Part shown: piece after piece, positions 35,367 through 44,023 of the stretch
Numbering within the stretch: the stretch's first letter is position 1
Layout of the letters: each line of letters begins with the position of its first letter
Assembly (NCBI RefSeq): GCF_042701255.1
Contig: NZ_CP170554.1
Span: forward strand, 1,798,001-1,862,000
DNA from: Tahibacter sp042701255
GTDB taxonomy: Bacteria; Pseudomonadota; Gammaproteobacteria; Xanthomonadales; Rhodanobacteraceae
Length of the DNA: 64,000 bases
Reading direction: 5' to 3'
Translations under genes and position numbers: made by a program
The notes under the pieces: model-generated
What the model saw: the letters and a program-made list of their open reading frames with translations, nothing else
Told to the model about the DNA's origin: nothing
Databases searched by the model: none

Positions 35367-36712
35367 GCCGGCCGACGACGACGTTGCCGGCGGCGGCAAC
35401 CGCGGCGCCTTGGGCTGCCGTCGGTTCGATGGCGATGTGCGTGGCACTGCTGATCGCCTCCGAATTCATGCCGGTCAGCCTGCTGACGCCGATCGCCGCA
35501 GACCTGCACGCGAGCGACGGCATGGCCGGACAGGCCATCTCGGTCTCGGGCCTGTTTGCGGTCGCGACGAGCCTGCTGATGCCGGCCGTGGCAGCGCGAC
35601 ACGATCGCCGCCACGTGCTGATCGGTCTGACGGCGGTGATGCTCGCCTCGCTCGTGCTGATCGCGCTGGCACCGGACTTTCCGATGCTCATGGCCGCGCG
35701 CGCGTTGCTCGGCGTGACCGTCGGCGGATTCTGGAGTCTCGCGACGGCGACGATATTGCGCCTGGTTCCGGCCGCGTCGGTGCCCAAGGCGCTCGGCATT
35801 CTCTACACCGGCAATGCCGTCGCGACGGCATTCGCCGCGCCGATCGGCAGCTATCTCGGCGGACTGGTCGGCTGGCGCGGCGTGTTCTGGGCGCTCGTGC
35901 CGCTGGTGCTCGTCAACGTGTGCTGGCAATGGCGGGCGCTGCCCGCGATGCCGCCGGACGAGCGGTGCGGTACGAACGTGTTCCGGCTGCTGCGGCGGCC
36001 GAACGTGGCCTTCGCGATGGCAGCGGTCATGCTCGCTTTCGCCGGTGCGTTCGCGGCGTTCACGTATTTCCGGCCGTTTCTCGAAACGCGCACCGGCGCC
36101 GATGTCGCACAACTGTCGCTGCTCCTGCTCGGACTGGGACTGGCAGGTTTCGGCGGAACCTGGTTCGCGAGCCGTCTCGTCGGTGCGCATCTGTATCGAC
36201 TGCTCGCGGGCCTGCCGCTCGCCCTGGCCGTGGTCACCTTGGCGATGTGGTCGGCGGGCAGCCGGCTGTGGCCGACGGCGGGCGCGCTCGTCGTCTGGGG
36301 CGCGCTGAATGCGGCGATTCCGGTGGCCTGGTCGGCCTGGCTCGCCGAGGGCGTCGCCGATGATCCCGAGAGCGGCGGCGGCCTCATGGTCGCGGCGATA
36401 CAGCTGGCCATCCTGGCCGGCGCAGCCTGCGGCGGATTACTGCTGGATCACGTTTCGCTGAGCTCCGTCTGGTTCATCGCGGCGGGCCTGCTCGTGCTTG
36501 CCGCGGTGGTCGCAGGCAGCGGGCGCCGGTTGCGCGCGGCGGCGTCGGTGGCGGCGGATGGCGAAGCCTGTGCCCGCCGCAGCGGCCTGGCCGGCACTCC
36601 GGACTGCGGAACGTCGTCGCGCGACGATGGACGTTTCGCCGCGGAACCGGCTTGCGCCACCTCCTCGTCGCGCCACGACGATCTTGCGATGCACGTTCGC
36701 CCAGGCTGCTGA
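35363..36712 (+). CDS. MFS efflux transporter (DHA1/YdhP-like)
   Basis: 449 residues with 12 predicted membrane helices in residues ~15-392. The family loop between helices 2 and 3 is AARHDRRHVLIG, and helix 4-5 has ARALLGVTVGGFWSLATA, features of the NepI/YdhP drug or arabinose efflux group. GTG start overlapping the hydrolase stop. The last ~55 residues are hydrophilic, Cys/Arg/Ser-rich, and lack any membrane segment; they look like non-homologous read-through. This may be a frameshifted or extended C-terminus. Confidence 0.9.
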   Translation: MSRPTTTLPAAATAAPWAAVGSMAMCVALLIASEFMPVSLLTPIAADLHASDGMAGQAISVSGLFAVATSLLMPAVAARHDRRHVLIGLTAVMLASLVLIALAPDFPMLMAARALLGVTVGGFWSLATATILRLVPAASVPKALGILYTGNAVATAFAAPIGSYLGGLVGWRGVFWALVPLVLVNVCWQWRALPAMPPDERCGTNVFRLLRRPNVAFAMAAVMLAFAGAFAAFTYFRPFLETRTGADVAQLSLLLLGLGLAGFGGTWFASRLVGAHLYRLLAGLPLALAVVTLAMWSAGSRLWPTAGALVVWGALNAAIPVAWSAWLAEGVADDPESGGGLMVAAIQLAILAGAACGGLLLDHVSLSSVWFIAAGLLVLAAVVAGSGRRLRAAASVAADGEACARRSGLAGTPDCGTSSRDDGRFAAEPACATSSSRHDDLAMHVRPGC

Positions 36713-36766
36713 TGCCGCAGCAGTCCGTCGTCATGACCTGACCATTACGAAGAAGGTACGAAACGG

Positions 36767-37291
36767 ATGCGCCACGCGAATCCGCCGAAAACGCGATTGT
36801 TGCTGCTCGTACTGGCCGGCGGTCTTGCGGCGGCGGCAGTCACCCACTCAGCCACACGCTCATCCTCCAGGAGTCTTCCGGCCATGCATATCGATCGCAA
36901 CGGATCGCTGCCTTCCGTCAAAGGGCCATCCGAATACTTCACCGGCAACGTCCGCATCGACATGCCGTTCCAGCGCAGCGGCGCATCGCGGGTCGCCGGC
37001 GCGTTCGTCACGTTCGAGCCCGGCGCGCGCTCTGCCTGGCATACCCATCCGCTCGGGCAGACCTTGATCGCCACCGCGGGCAAGGGCTGGACGCAGTGCG
37101 AAGGCGGACCCATCGTCGAGATCAACGCCGGCGACATCATCTGGTGCCCGCCCGGTCATCGGCACTGGCACGGCGCGACGCCGACGACCGCGATGACGCA
37201 TATCGCTATCCAGGAAGCGCTCGACGGCAAGGTCGTCGACTGGATGGAGAAGGTGACCGACGAGCAGTACGACGCAGGCCCTGGCGGCTGA
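36767..37291 (+). CDS. Exported cupin related to hydroxynitrile-lyase-like cupins
   Basis: 174 residues. An N-terminal anchor or signal (TRLLLLVLAGGLAAAA) is followed by a single cupin domain: WHTHPLGQTLIATAGKGW, then GDIIWCPPGHRHWHGATP and AIQEALDGKVVDWMEKVTDE. These match the short manganese cupins such as the Granulicella (R)-hydroxynitrile lyase in both metal ligands (His, His, Gln and a late His) and the WMEKVTDEQY end. The family usually lacks an export signal. The real activity may be a detoxifying one. Last gene of the LysR cluster, 54 bp after the MFS gene. Confidence 0.88.
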   Translation: MRHANPPKTRLLLLVLAGGLAAAAVTHSATRSSSRSLPAMHIDRNGSLPSVKGPSEYFTGNVRIDMPFQRSGASRVAGAFVTFEPGARSAWHTHPLGQTLIATAGKGWTQCEGGPIVEINAGDIIWCPPGHRHWHGATPTTAMTHIAIQEALDGKVVDWMEKVTDEQYDAGPGG

Positions 37292-37358
37292 TCGTCGCTT
37301 GTCGTCGGCGTCGCGGCGTCATCCGGATGTGCCGTCGTCGATACCGATGATGCGCGGC

Positions 37359-37385
37359 GTTGCGGTTCGCTGTGCTCACCGCCCC
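37359..37385. repeat. Solo REP copy (D), degenerate
   Basis: One copy of the GTTGCGG repeat with its right stem decayed to CCGCCCC. It lies in the 351-bp gap between convergent genes, the cupin and napC. Confidence 0.7.
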
Positions 37386-37600
37386 TGCGGTTGCAGCTGC
37401 GGCAGGTGGGCGCGGTGAAAGCGGTTGCGGAGGCTTCTCCGTCGCCTGGCTCGTTTCAAACGTAGCGCACCCGGGCTTGCGGAGCTTTGCGCGCCGGACA
37501 ATGCGGCGCGCATCTTCAAACGCAGTCGTACGCGACGGTGCATGCTCGGCTACGGCGCAGCCGATGGGCCGTTAAGGCTCGCGCGAAGCATGCTTGCCGC

Positions 37601-37638
37601 GACGAATCTTCCACATCGCGACGAATCTTCCACATCGC
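37601..37638. repeat. 19-bp perfect tandem duplication
   Basis: GACGAATCTTCCACATCGC occurs twice head to tail (37601-37619, 37620-37638). It ends four bases before the napC stop codon on the opposite strand. No terminator hairpin is seen for napC. Confidence 0.85.
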
Positions 37639-37642
37639 GAGA

Positions 37643-38242
37643 TCAGCCCTGCGGAACTCCCGTCATGTCCGGCAGCTGATGCGCGATGCCCTTGTGGCAG
37701 TCGATGCAGGTCTTCTCGCCGCTGCCGAGCCACAGCTTGTGCACCTGCGCGGCGCGGGAAGCCTGCCGTGTGAGATCCATCGAATCGTAGTTGTGGCAGT
37801 TGCGGCATTCGAGCGAATTGTTGGCCTTGAGCCGCTGCCACTCGTGACCGGCCAGGGTCAGGCGCTCGTCGAGAAACTTCTCGCGCGTGTTGATGGTGCC
37901 GAAGATCTTGCCCCAGACCTCCTTGGACGCCTGCATCTTGCGTGCGATCTTGTCGGTCCACTTGTGCGGCACGTGGCAGTCGGGGCAGGTCGCGCGAACG
38001 CCGGAGCGGTTGCTGTAGTGGATCGTGCTCTTGAGCTCCTGGAACACGTTGTCGCGCATTTCGTGGCAGCTCGTGCAGAACGCTTCGGTGTTGGTCGCTT
38101 CCAGCGCGGTGTTGAAGCCGCCCCAGAACACGATGCCGACGATGAAGCCGGCGACGGTCAGGAAGCCGAGGCTGTAGTGCCGGCTCGGCCGGCGCAGGAT
38201 GCGCCAGAAGCCGAACAGCTGTCGTTTCGCCCAGGACCACAT
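37643..38242 (-). CDS. napC: Periplasmic nitrate reductase cytochrome c NapC
   Basis: 199 residues. One N-terminal membrane anchor (about 24-44) holds a tetraheme periplasmic domain of the NapC/NirT family with four CxxCH sites: CTSCH, CPDCH, CRNCH and CIDCH. It takes electrons from quinol and passes them to NapB. Last gene of napEFDABC, three bases after napB. Confidence 0.97.
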   Translation of the reverse strand: MWSWAKRQLFGFWRILRRPSRHYSLGFLTVAGFIVGIVFWGGFNTALEATNTEAFCTSCHEMRDNVFQELKSTIHYSNRSGVRATCPDCHVPHKWTDKIARKMQASKEVWGKIFGTINTREKFLDERLTLAGHEWQRLKANNSLECRNCHNYDSMDLTRQASRAAQVHKLWLGSGEKTCIDCHKGIAHQLPDMTGVPQG

Positions 38243-38245
38243 GGC

Positions 38246-38854
38246 TTACTCCTTCGCCGCCGGTTGCGCGGGGGCTGGCGTCGCTGGCCGGGTGGCCGGC
38301 GGCGCAGCGGCCTGCGTCGCCGGCTGCGCCATGACGCTGTCGATGTCGCGGAACTGGCTGGCCACGAGCACGGGTGCGTCGGTCTGCACGACGTGGCACT
38401 GATTGCAGAAGTAGCGCCGCGGCGAGATCGTCGCGAGGAACTGGTCGTCGCGATCCATGTAGTGCGTCACGCTGACCGGCGGCGCCTGGAACGTCGCCGC
38501 GTTCGCGCGCGCGTGACAGAGCAGGCAGCGGTTGCTGTTCCTGTCGACCTGATAGCCGTCGATGGAATGCGGGATCGTTGGCGGCTGCATCGGATAGGCG
38601 CGCACGCGTTTGAGATCGGCGTTCTCCACGCGCGCCATGGCCGGCGGATGGCCTTCCTGATCGACCGGCACGCCGCGGCGTATCGCGTCGATCTGGCCGC
38701 TCTCGGGCACGAAGATCGCGCGCGCGTCGACCGGTACCGACGCGGTCTTCGGCGCGGCGTCCGCCTGCGGGGAATGTCCGATGCGCCAGCCGGCGACGAA
38801 GACCAGCACCATCGCCACGGCGACGCCGACCGCTGTCCAGAGTTTGTTGCGCAT
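38246..38854 (-). CDS. napB: Periplasmic nitrate reductase diheme subunit NapB
   Basis: 202 residues with a signal anchor (about 7-25). Two heme sites, CLLCH and CNQCH, with the conserved PPTIPHSIDGYQ and SPRRYFCNQCH. It relays electrons to NapA. The C-terminal ~25 residues are a Pro/Ala tail not typical of NapB. Ten bases separate it from napA. Confidence 0.96.
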   Translation of the reverse strand: MRNKLWTAVGVAVAMVLVFVAGWRIGHSPQADAAPKTASVPVDARAIFVPESGQIDAIRRGVPVDQEGHPPAMARVENADLKRVRAYPMQPPTIPHSIDGYQVDRNSNRCLLCHARANAATFQAPPVSVTHYMDRDDQFLATISPRRYFCNQCHVVQTDAPVLVASQFRDIDSVMAQPATQAAAPPATRPATPAPAQPAAKE

Positions 38855-38864
38855 GGCAGTTCTC

Positions 38865-41357
38865 CTAGGCGGCGACGACCTTGACGGCGCACTTCTTGTA
38901 GTCGGTCTGTTTGGAAATCGGATCGGTCGCGTCCAGGGTGACCTTGTTGATCAGCTGGCCCGCATCGAACCAGGGCACGAAGATCACGCCGGGCGGCATG
39001 CGATTGCGGCCGCGCGTCTCCACGCGCGAACGCATCTCGCCGCGGCGCGAGACGACGCGGATCTCGTCGCCGCGCTTGAGCCCGCGCTTGCGCGCATCGT
39101 CGGGGTTCATGAACACGACGGCCGCCGGAAACGCCTTGTACAGCTCGGGCACGCGCATGGTCATGGAGCCGGAGTGCCAGTGTTCGAGCACGCGGCCGGT
39201 GACGAGCCAGAGGTCGAATTCGTCGTCGGGCGACTCGGCCGGCGGTTCGTAGGGCAGGGCCCAGATCACCGCCTTGCCGTCGGGATTGCCGTAGAACTGG
39301 AAGCCGCTGCCGGCCTTCACGTACGGATCGCTGCCTTCGCGATAGCGCCAGCGCGTTTCCTTGCCGTCGACGACGGGCCAGCGCAGGCCGCGCGCGCGGT
39401 GGTATTCGTCGAACGGCGCGAGGTCGTGGCCATGGCCGCGGCCGAACGCGGCGTATTCCTCGAACAGTCCTTTGTGCACGTAGAAGCCGAACGCCTGCGA
39501 TTCATCGTTCGCGTAGCCGCTTTCGATGTCGGTGACCGGGAACTTGTCGACGTTGCCGTTGCGGTACAGCACGTCGAACAAGGTCTTGCCTTTGAACTGC
39601 GGATTCGCCGCGAGCAGCTCGGGCGACCAGCACTCGTCGGTCGTGAAGCGCTTGGAGAACTCCATGAGCTGCCAGAGATCCGAGCGCGCGTCGCCGGGCG
39701 CCTTCACGAGCTGGTGCCAGAACTGCGTGCGTCGCTCGGCATTGCCGTAGGCGCCTTCCTTCTCCACCCACATCGCGGCCGGCAGGATCAGATCGGCGGC
39801 CTGCGCCGTCACGGTCGGATAGGCATCCGAGACGACGATGAAGTTGTCGGGATTGCGATAGCCCGGATACGTCTCCTGCAGCATGTTCGCGCCGGCCTGC
39901 ATGTTGTTGTTGACCATGACCCAGTAGGCATTGAGCTTGCCGTCCTTGAGCGCACGGTTCTGTTCCACCGCGTGATAGCCGGGCTTGGGATTGATGGTGC
40001 CGTGCGGCACCTTCCAGATTTCCTCGGCGTGTTCGCGATGCTGCGGATTGGTCACGACCATGTCGGCCGGCAGCCGATGGCTGAAGGTACCGACCTCGCG
40101 CGCCGTGCCGCAGGCCGAAGGCTGGCCGGTCAGCGAGAACGGGCTGTTGCCGGGCGTCGCGATCTTTCCGGTCAGCAGGTGGATGTTGTAGACCATGTTG
40201 TTGGCCCAGACACCGCGCGTGTGCTGGTTGAAGCCCATGGTCCAGAACGACATGACCTTGATGTCGGGATTGGCATAGAGCTCGGCGAGCTGCTCCAGCC
40301 AGCCGCGTTCCACGCCGGTCATCGCGATGGTTTTTTCCAAGGTATACGGCGCGACGAACGCGGCGAATTCCTCGTAGCTGATCGGTGCGCCGCCGTTCGG
40401 GTCCTTGGCATTCTTCGCCTTCACTTCCAGCGGATTGTCCGGGCGCAGGCCGTAGCCTATGTCGTCGTTGCCGCGCTTGAACGTCGTGTGCTTGCCGACG
40501 AAATCCTTGTTGACCTTGCCGCTCTTGATGATGTGGTTGGCGATGAAGTTCAGGATGACCAGATCGGTCTGCGGCGTGAACACGATGGGGATGTCGGCCA
40601 GCTCGAAGCTGCGATGCTCGAAGGTCGACAGCACGGCGACCTTGACGTGCGGATGCGACAGGCGCCGGTCAGTCACGCGCGTCCAGAGGATCGGATGCAT
40701 CTCGGCCATGTTCGAGCCCCAGAGTACGAAGGCATCGGCGGCTTCGATGTCGTCATAGCAGCCCATCGGCTCGTCCATGCCGAAGGTGCGCATGAAGCCC
40801 ATGACGGCCGAGGCCATGCAATGGCGCGCGTTCGGATCGATATGATTGCTGCGGAAGCCGGCCTTCATGAGCTTGTTGGCCGCGTAGCCTTCGAACACGG
40901 TCCACTGGCCCGAACCGAACATGCCGATCGCGTCGCTGCCCTTGTCCTTGAGCACGCGCTTGAACTGCGCGGCCATGACGTCGAAGGCTTCGTCCCAGCC
41001 GACCGGCGTGAACTCGCCGTCCTTTGCGTAGGCGCCGTTCTTCTTGCGCAGCAGTGGACGCGTCAGGCGGTCGCTGCCGTAGAGGATCTTCGACAGGAAA
41101 TAGCCTTTGACGCAGTTGATGCCGCGATTGACCTCGGCATGCACGTCGCCGTGCGTGGCGACGACGCGGCCCTCCTTGACCGCGACGTTCACGCCGCAGC
41201 CGGTGCCGCAGTAACGGCAGGGCGCCTTGTCCCATTTCAGCGTGGTCAGGTCGCCTTCGGTGACGAGATTGCTGGCAGCGCCGGGCAGCGGCAGGCCGGC
41301 GGCAGCGGCGGCCGTGGCGAGGGCGCTCTGGCGGATGAAGTCGCGGCGTGTGCTCAT
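38865..41357 (-). CDS. napA: Periplasmic nitrate reductase catalytic subunit NapA
   Basis: 830 residues, a normal NapA length. A Tat signal (MSTRRDFIRQSALATAAAA) targets it folded. The 4Fe-4S cysteines are C47, C50, C54 and C82; the molybdenum ligand is Cys180 in NARHCMASA. The bis-MGD domains follow, with SFWTMGFNQHTRGVW and PGNSPFSLTGQPSACG. It reduces nitrate to nitrite. Its start overlaps the napD stop as ATGA, so NapA and its chaperone are coupled. Confidence 0.98.
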   Translation of the reverse strand: MSTRRDFIRQSALATAAAAAGLPLPGAASNLVTEGDLTTLKWDKAPCRYCGTGCGVNVAVKEGRVVATHGDVHAEVNRGINCVKGYFLSKILYGSDRLTRPLLRKKNGAYAKDGEFTPVGWDEAFDVMAAQFKRVLKDKGSDAIGMFGSGQWTVFEGYAANKLMKAGFRSNHIDPNARHCMASAVMGFMRTFGMDEPMGCYDDIEAADAFVLWGSNMAEMHPILWTRVTDRRLSHPHVKVAVLSTFEHRSFELADIPIVFTPQTDLVILNFIANHIIKSGKVNKDFVGKHTTFKRGNDDIGYGLRPDNPLEVKAKNAKDPNGGAPISYEEFAAFVAPYTLEKTIAMTGVERGWLEQLAELYANPDIKVMSFWTMGFNQHTRGVWANNMVYNIHLLTGKIATPGNSPFSLTGQPSACGTAREVGTFSHRLPADMVVTNPQHREHAEEIWKVPHGTINPKPGYHAVEQNRALKDGKLNAYWVMVNNNMQAGANMLQETYPGYRNPDNFIVVSDAYPTVTAQAADLILPAAMWVEKEGAYGNAERRTQFWHQLVKAPGDARSDLWQLMEFSKRFTTDECWSPELLAANPQFKGKTLFDVLYRNGNVDKFPVTDIESGYANDESQAFGFYVHKGLFEEYAAFGRGHGHDLAPFDEYHRARGLRWPVVDGKETRWRYREGSDPYVKAGSGFQFYGNPDGKAVIWALPYEPPAESPDDEFDLWLVTGRVLEHWHSGSMTMRVPELYKAFPAAVVFMNPDDARKRGLKRGDEIRVVSRRGEMRSRVETRGRNRMPPGVIFVPWFDAGQLINKVTLDATDPISKQTDYKKCAVKVVAA

Positions 41358-41800
41358 GACGTGGCTCCGTTCGCGGGCGTGACGGTAGAGGTGACAAGGG
41401 GTTCGGCCAGAGCCGGTGCGGGCTCGGCGTGGTGATAGACCAGCAGCACGTTGAGCACGCCGGGCAGGGCCTGCAGCTGGTCGACGCGCTGCATGACGGC
41501 GTGGCGGTCGGCGGACTCGCAGATGACGATGCTGCGCGTGGGGCTGGGCAGGGCAAGCTCGAGGTCCGGGTGTTCGGCGATCAACGCGCCGAGCGCATCG
41601 GCGGCGGAGTCGCGGTGCTGGACGATGAAGCTCGCTATGTGGGTGTCCGGGTCTTGTGCGGGCGGCGGAATGTGGGTGTCCTGATCCTGCTCACTGTCCT
41701 GCCGGGCCTGGGGCTGGACAAGTTCAGGCGGTTCGTGGGTGTCCTTTTTCCGGTCGCCCAGACGAATGTGGGTGTCTCTATTCTGGTCTGGCGAGCTCAT
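41354..41800 (-). CDS. napD: NapD chaperone with a repeat-encoded N-terminal extension
   Basis: 148 residues, while NapD is usually about 80-95. The core from residue ~54 (IASFIVQHRDSAADALGALI, then GVLNVLLVYHHAE) is ordinary NapD, which binds the NapA Tat signal peptide. Ahead of it lie four DTH units: RDTHIR, KDTHEP, QDTHIP and PDTHIA, with Gln/Asp-rich spacers. The DNA of each is a GGACACCCACA-type repeat (see 41637-41777). The start at 41800 overlaps the napF stop (ATGA), and I see no other start codon in frame that would give a shorter protein. Confidence 0.9.
   Translation of the reverse strand: MSSPDQNRDTHIRLGDRKKDTHEPPELVQPQARQDSEQDQDTHIPPPAQDPDTHIASFIVQHRDSAADALGALIAEHPDLELALPSPTRSIVICESADRHAVMQRVDQLQALPGVLNVLLVYHHAEPAPALAEPLVTSTVTPANGATS
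41637..41777 (-). repeat. Four GGACACCCACA repeats inside napD
   Basis: On the plus strand the repeat reads ATGTGGGTGTCC. Copies: 41637-41648, 41670-41681, 41735-41744 (with TTC ahead), 41766-41777. GTGGG starts are spaced 33, 63 and 33 bp, all multiples of three, so the reading frame is kept. The same motif, in the other orientation, occurs outside genes at 42556-42847. Confidence 0.9.
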
Positions 41801-42309
41801 GCGACGACCTCCGGAATCTCGGCGTGATGCAGGCTGATCGCATCGACGGGGCAGACGGAAACGCACGCGCCGCAGCCGGTGCAACGGCTTGCATCGACCG
41901 AGGCCGCACCGCGCGCGGCGGGTGGAATGCGGATCGCCGACGTCGGGCAGGTCTCGCGGCAGCTCGTGCAGACGATGCTTAGTGCAGACAGGCAGGTATC
42001 CGCGACCTGGGCAAGCAATGACCAGGGCGGATCGCGTGACCGATCGAAGGCGCCCTGGGTACAGGCCGATACACAATTGCCGCAGAAGGTACATTCGCCG
42101 GCACGTGGATCGAAGCGCGGCAGGCCGTCTGCTCCGCGCACGAGAACGTGTTGCGGGCACTGCCTTATGCAGGCATCGCAACGAGTGCATGCGGCTGTGA
42201 ATTCCGGCTCGGGCCTGGCCCAAGGCGGGCGGAACGGGCGCGGCGCCGGTGCGGCCTCGGAACGGCCGAACAGCAGGGCGCGGCGTGACGGCGAAAAGGG
42301 CGCAGACAC
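41797..42309 (-). CDS. napF: Ferredoxin-type protein NapF
   Basis: 170 residues with three 4Fe-4S clusters: CTRCDACIRQCP, CTFCGNCVSAC and CTGCGACVSVCP, plus additional cysteines in CTSCRETCP. NapF is a cytoplasmic protein that assists NapA maturation. A typical member of the nap cluster between napE and napD. It overlaps napD by four bases. Confidence 0.95.
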   Translation of the reverse strand: MSAPFSPSRRALLFGRSEAAPAPRPFRPPWARPEPEFTAACTRCDACIRQCPQHVLVRGADGLPRFDPRAGECTFCGNCVSACTQGAFDRSRDPPWSLLAQVADTCLSALSIVCTSCRETCPTSAIRIPPAARGAASVDASRCTGCGACVSVCPVDAISLHHAEIPEVVA

Positions 42310-42312
42310 GGC

Positions 42313-42483
42313 TCAATGCCCCGTCGGCGGGCCTGCATACAGCAGCTGCCACATCCAGACGAGAAAGCCGTAACCGGCGACGATCAGCACGGTGGCCAGC
42401 GGAAAGACGACTCCCGTCAGCAGCAGGAAAGCCAGACGCTCCTGTTGCTTGCTCGCAACGACTTGCCCTTCGTTCTGCTCCAT
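42313..42483 (-). CDS. napE: NapE small membrane subunit
   Basis: 56 residues with one membrane helix (AFLLLTGVVFPLATVLIVAG). NapE is a short, poorly understood membrane protein encoded first in many nap operons. I chose the ATG at 42483 because an AAGGTAGG site lies before it and NapE is normally about 50-65 residues; the frame continues upstream through the repeat region. No convincing FNR or NarP box is visible in the gap upstream. Confidence 0.88.
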   Translation of the reverse strand: MEQNEGQVVASKQQERLAFLLLTGVVFPLATVLIVAGYGFLVWMWQLLYAGPPTGH

Positions 42484-42555
42484 GATGCCTACCTTGTGGG
42501 TGGGTACTGGCGCGGCGATGCTGCGGCCGAGGCTATCACAACCGTATGGCTCGTT

Positions 42556-42847
42556 CCGGATTGGGACACCCACCATTCCTGTCAGTGCGGGTCAGCGCGG
42601 GATCGGAAAGCGAATCGAGACAACCACCTTCCGGTCCAGGCTGAGCGATTCAAAGCAGATCCGAAAAGCCGGATTGGGAAGCCGGATCGGGACACCCATC
42701 ATTTCAGATCAGGACATCCACGTTCTTGATCTGGATCAGGACTTCGACTGGCTGCCGTGCTGCTGTTTGAAATCCGCCTTTCTAAATCTCTGACACACCG
42801 GCGGTTCGAGTCGACGTAGCAGATGTAAGAATCTGGACACCCATAAT
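42556..42847 (+). repeat. Cluster of GGACACCCA repeats between napE and the transposase
   Basis: In the 514-bp gap 42484-42997, copies read GGGACACCCACCATTCC (42563-42579), GGGACACCCATCATTTC (42689-42705), a weaker GGACATCCACGTTC (42712-42725) and GGACACCCATAATCC (42835-42849). Preceding bases are also shared: CCGGATTG and CCGGATCG. A degenerate copy lies near 42620. No gene is evident in this gap. Confidence 0.85.
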
Positions 42848-42997
42848 CCGAAAGCGTCATCAGTTCATCCGCATGCATCCACCCAGCAGCGGATTGGCAA
42901 TAGATCCACTTTGTAGACTTTGTCGGTCCGCTCGGAGGCGCCATAGAATCTCGCCCACGAGGCATCCTCCCTTTCGGGCGACCGCTGGCAGGATGAC

Positions 42998-43954
42998 TCA
43001 ACTCAATCGCAGCGCTAAACGAATACCTTTGAGCCATCGCTGACCGATCCGTTCGGCAAGAATCATCAAATCCTGCGCCGAGCCGGCAGCACGAGCCCAG
43101 CCTCCACCGTAGCTGCGGACGCGCAATGTCCAGCGTGCCGGAGAGTTGTCGATGGTCTCGAGGATGGGAGGGGCCTGTTCATTGATCCGGCCGGGTTTGC
43201 CGGGCGCCAGGGCTCGTCCTGTCCAATCGAGAAGACGCAGGTATTCGGTGGTGCTCAGCGGCAAGGAATTCGGCTGCATGCCGAGAACCGGACGTAGGGA
43301 TGTCGTCAATGTCCCCGGCGAAGCGCGCGCATTTCTTATCCTCGCTCGCGCGCTGGTATGGAGAGAGGTGTCGAGTTGCTCGGCAACTCCGGCGCGAATC
43401 GGATTCAGATCGACGTAAGCCATTGCCGCGAGCAGCGCGCGCTCGTCGCAGAGCACCTGGCACTTGTAGCGTCCTTCCCAGAACCGTCCTTTACAGAGAT
43501 CTTCTCGATTGGCGCGCCGCGCGATCGGTTCGGCCAGGCAGCGCATGAGCCAGGACAGATTGCCGAGCCGCGTTCGAAAAACCGCGAGACGCGCCGGATC
43601 GGCGCGGAGCTGTTGGCGCTTGAGGTCGATGGCGGTGCTGTCGCCACCAGCCGGGGGAAACAGTCGAACCCAGCGTGTCGCTACTTCTTCATCGCTCCAT
43701 GCCGACGTTGCGACCGGAATCATCTGCACGACGATGTGCAGGTGGTTCTCCATGATCGCGTAGGCGTGAATCGCGATGGCGAAGCATTCGCTGAGGTGGC
43801 GAAGCCGATCTTCGATCCAAGGTTTTCTATGCTCGAAGGAGCGTCCGGTATACCGATCGACCCCGCATAGGAAGGCCCGGCGCACGCAACGCTGAATGCA
43901 GTGATAGCAGCCTTCTGCATCGGGTGGGACGAGCCGGGAGCGGGGAGTGGCCAT
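42998..43954 (-). CDS. Y1 (HUH) transposase, RAYT-type REP-associated
   Basis: 318 residues. The HUH motif is in MENHLHIVV (H71-L-H73), and the likely catalytic tyrosine is in AYVDLNPIRAG (Y180), as in REP-associated tyrosine transposases. It belongs to the longer group that begins with YHCIQRCVRRAFLCG, D-x-x-TG. These single-copy enzymes mobilise REP elements and leave no inverted-repeat IS ends. The ATG at 43954 (MATPRSRLVPPDAEGC) is preferred. The gene is full length and apparently intact. Copies of GGACACCCA repeats lie on both sides. Confidence 0.9.
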   Translation of the reverse strand: MATPRSRLVPPDAEGCYHCIQRCVRRAFLCGVDRYTGRSFEHRKPWIEDRLRHLSECFAIAIHAYAIMENHLHIVVQMIPVATSAWSDEEVATRWVRLFPPAGGDSTAIDLKRQQLRADPARLAVFRTRLGNLSWLMRCLAEPIARRANREDLCKGRFWEGRYKCQVLCDERALLAAMAYVDLNPIRAGVAEQLDTSLHTSARARIRNARASPGTLTTSLRPVLGMQPNSLPLSTTEYLRLLDWTGRALAPGKPGRINEQAPPILETIDNSPARWTLRVRSYGGGWARAAGSAQDLMILAERIGQRWLKGIRLALRLS

Positions 43955-44023
43955 GATCCGAGCATGGCTGGCGGAGTCGGCGGATGCTGCGGCAAGTATC
44001 TTGCCCACGCATCGGAAGATTCC

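Noticed and set aside
38781..41435. Plus-strand open frame of 884 codons
   Set aside because: Antisense to napA, whose motifs and operon position are unambiguous.
41637..41777. CRISPR-like direct repeats near napD
   Set aside because: The repeats are only about 12 bp, are inside an open frame, have uneven spacing and no cas genes nearby.
41354..42352. Minus-strand open frame of 332 codons continuing upstream of napD
   Set aside because: The upstream part overlaps napF in another frame; napD is reached by ATGA overlap at 41800, so only the 148-residue product is supported.
42484..42997. Coding gene between napE and the transposase
   Set aside because: Several short open frames exist in both strands, but none has a ribosome site, domain or consistent codon use; the span is dominated by repeats.
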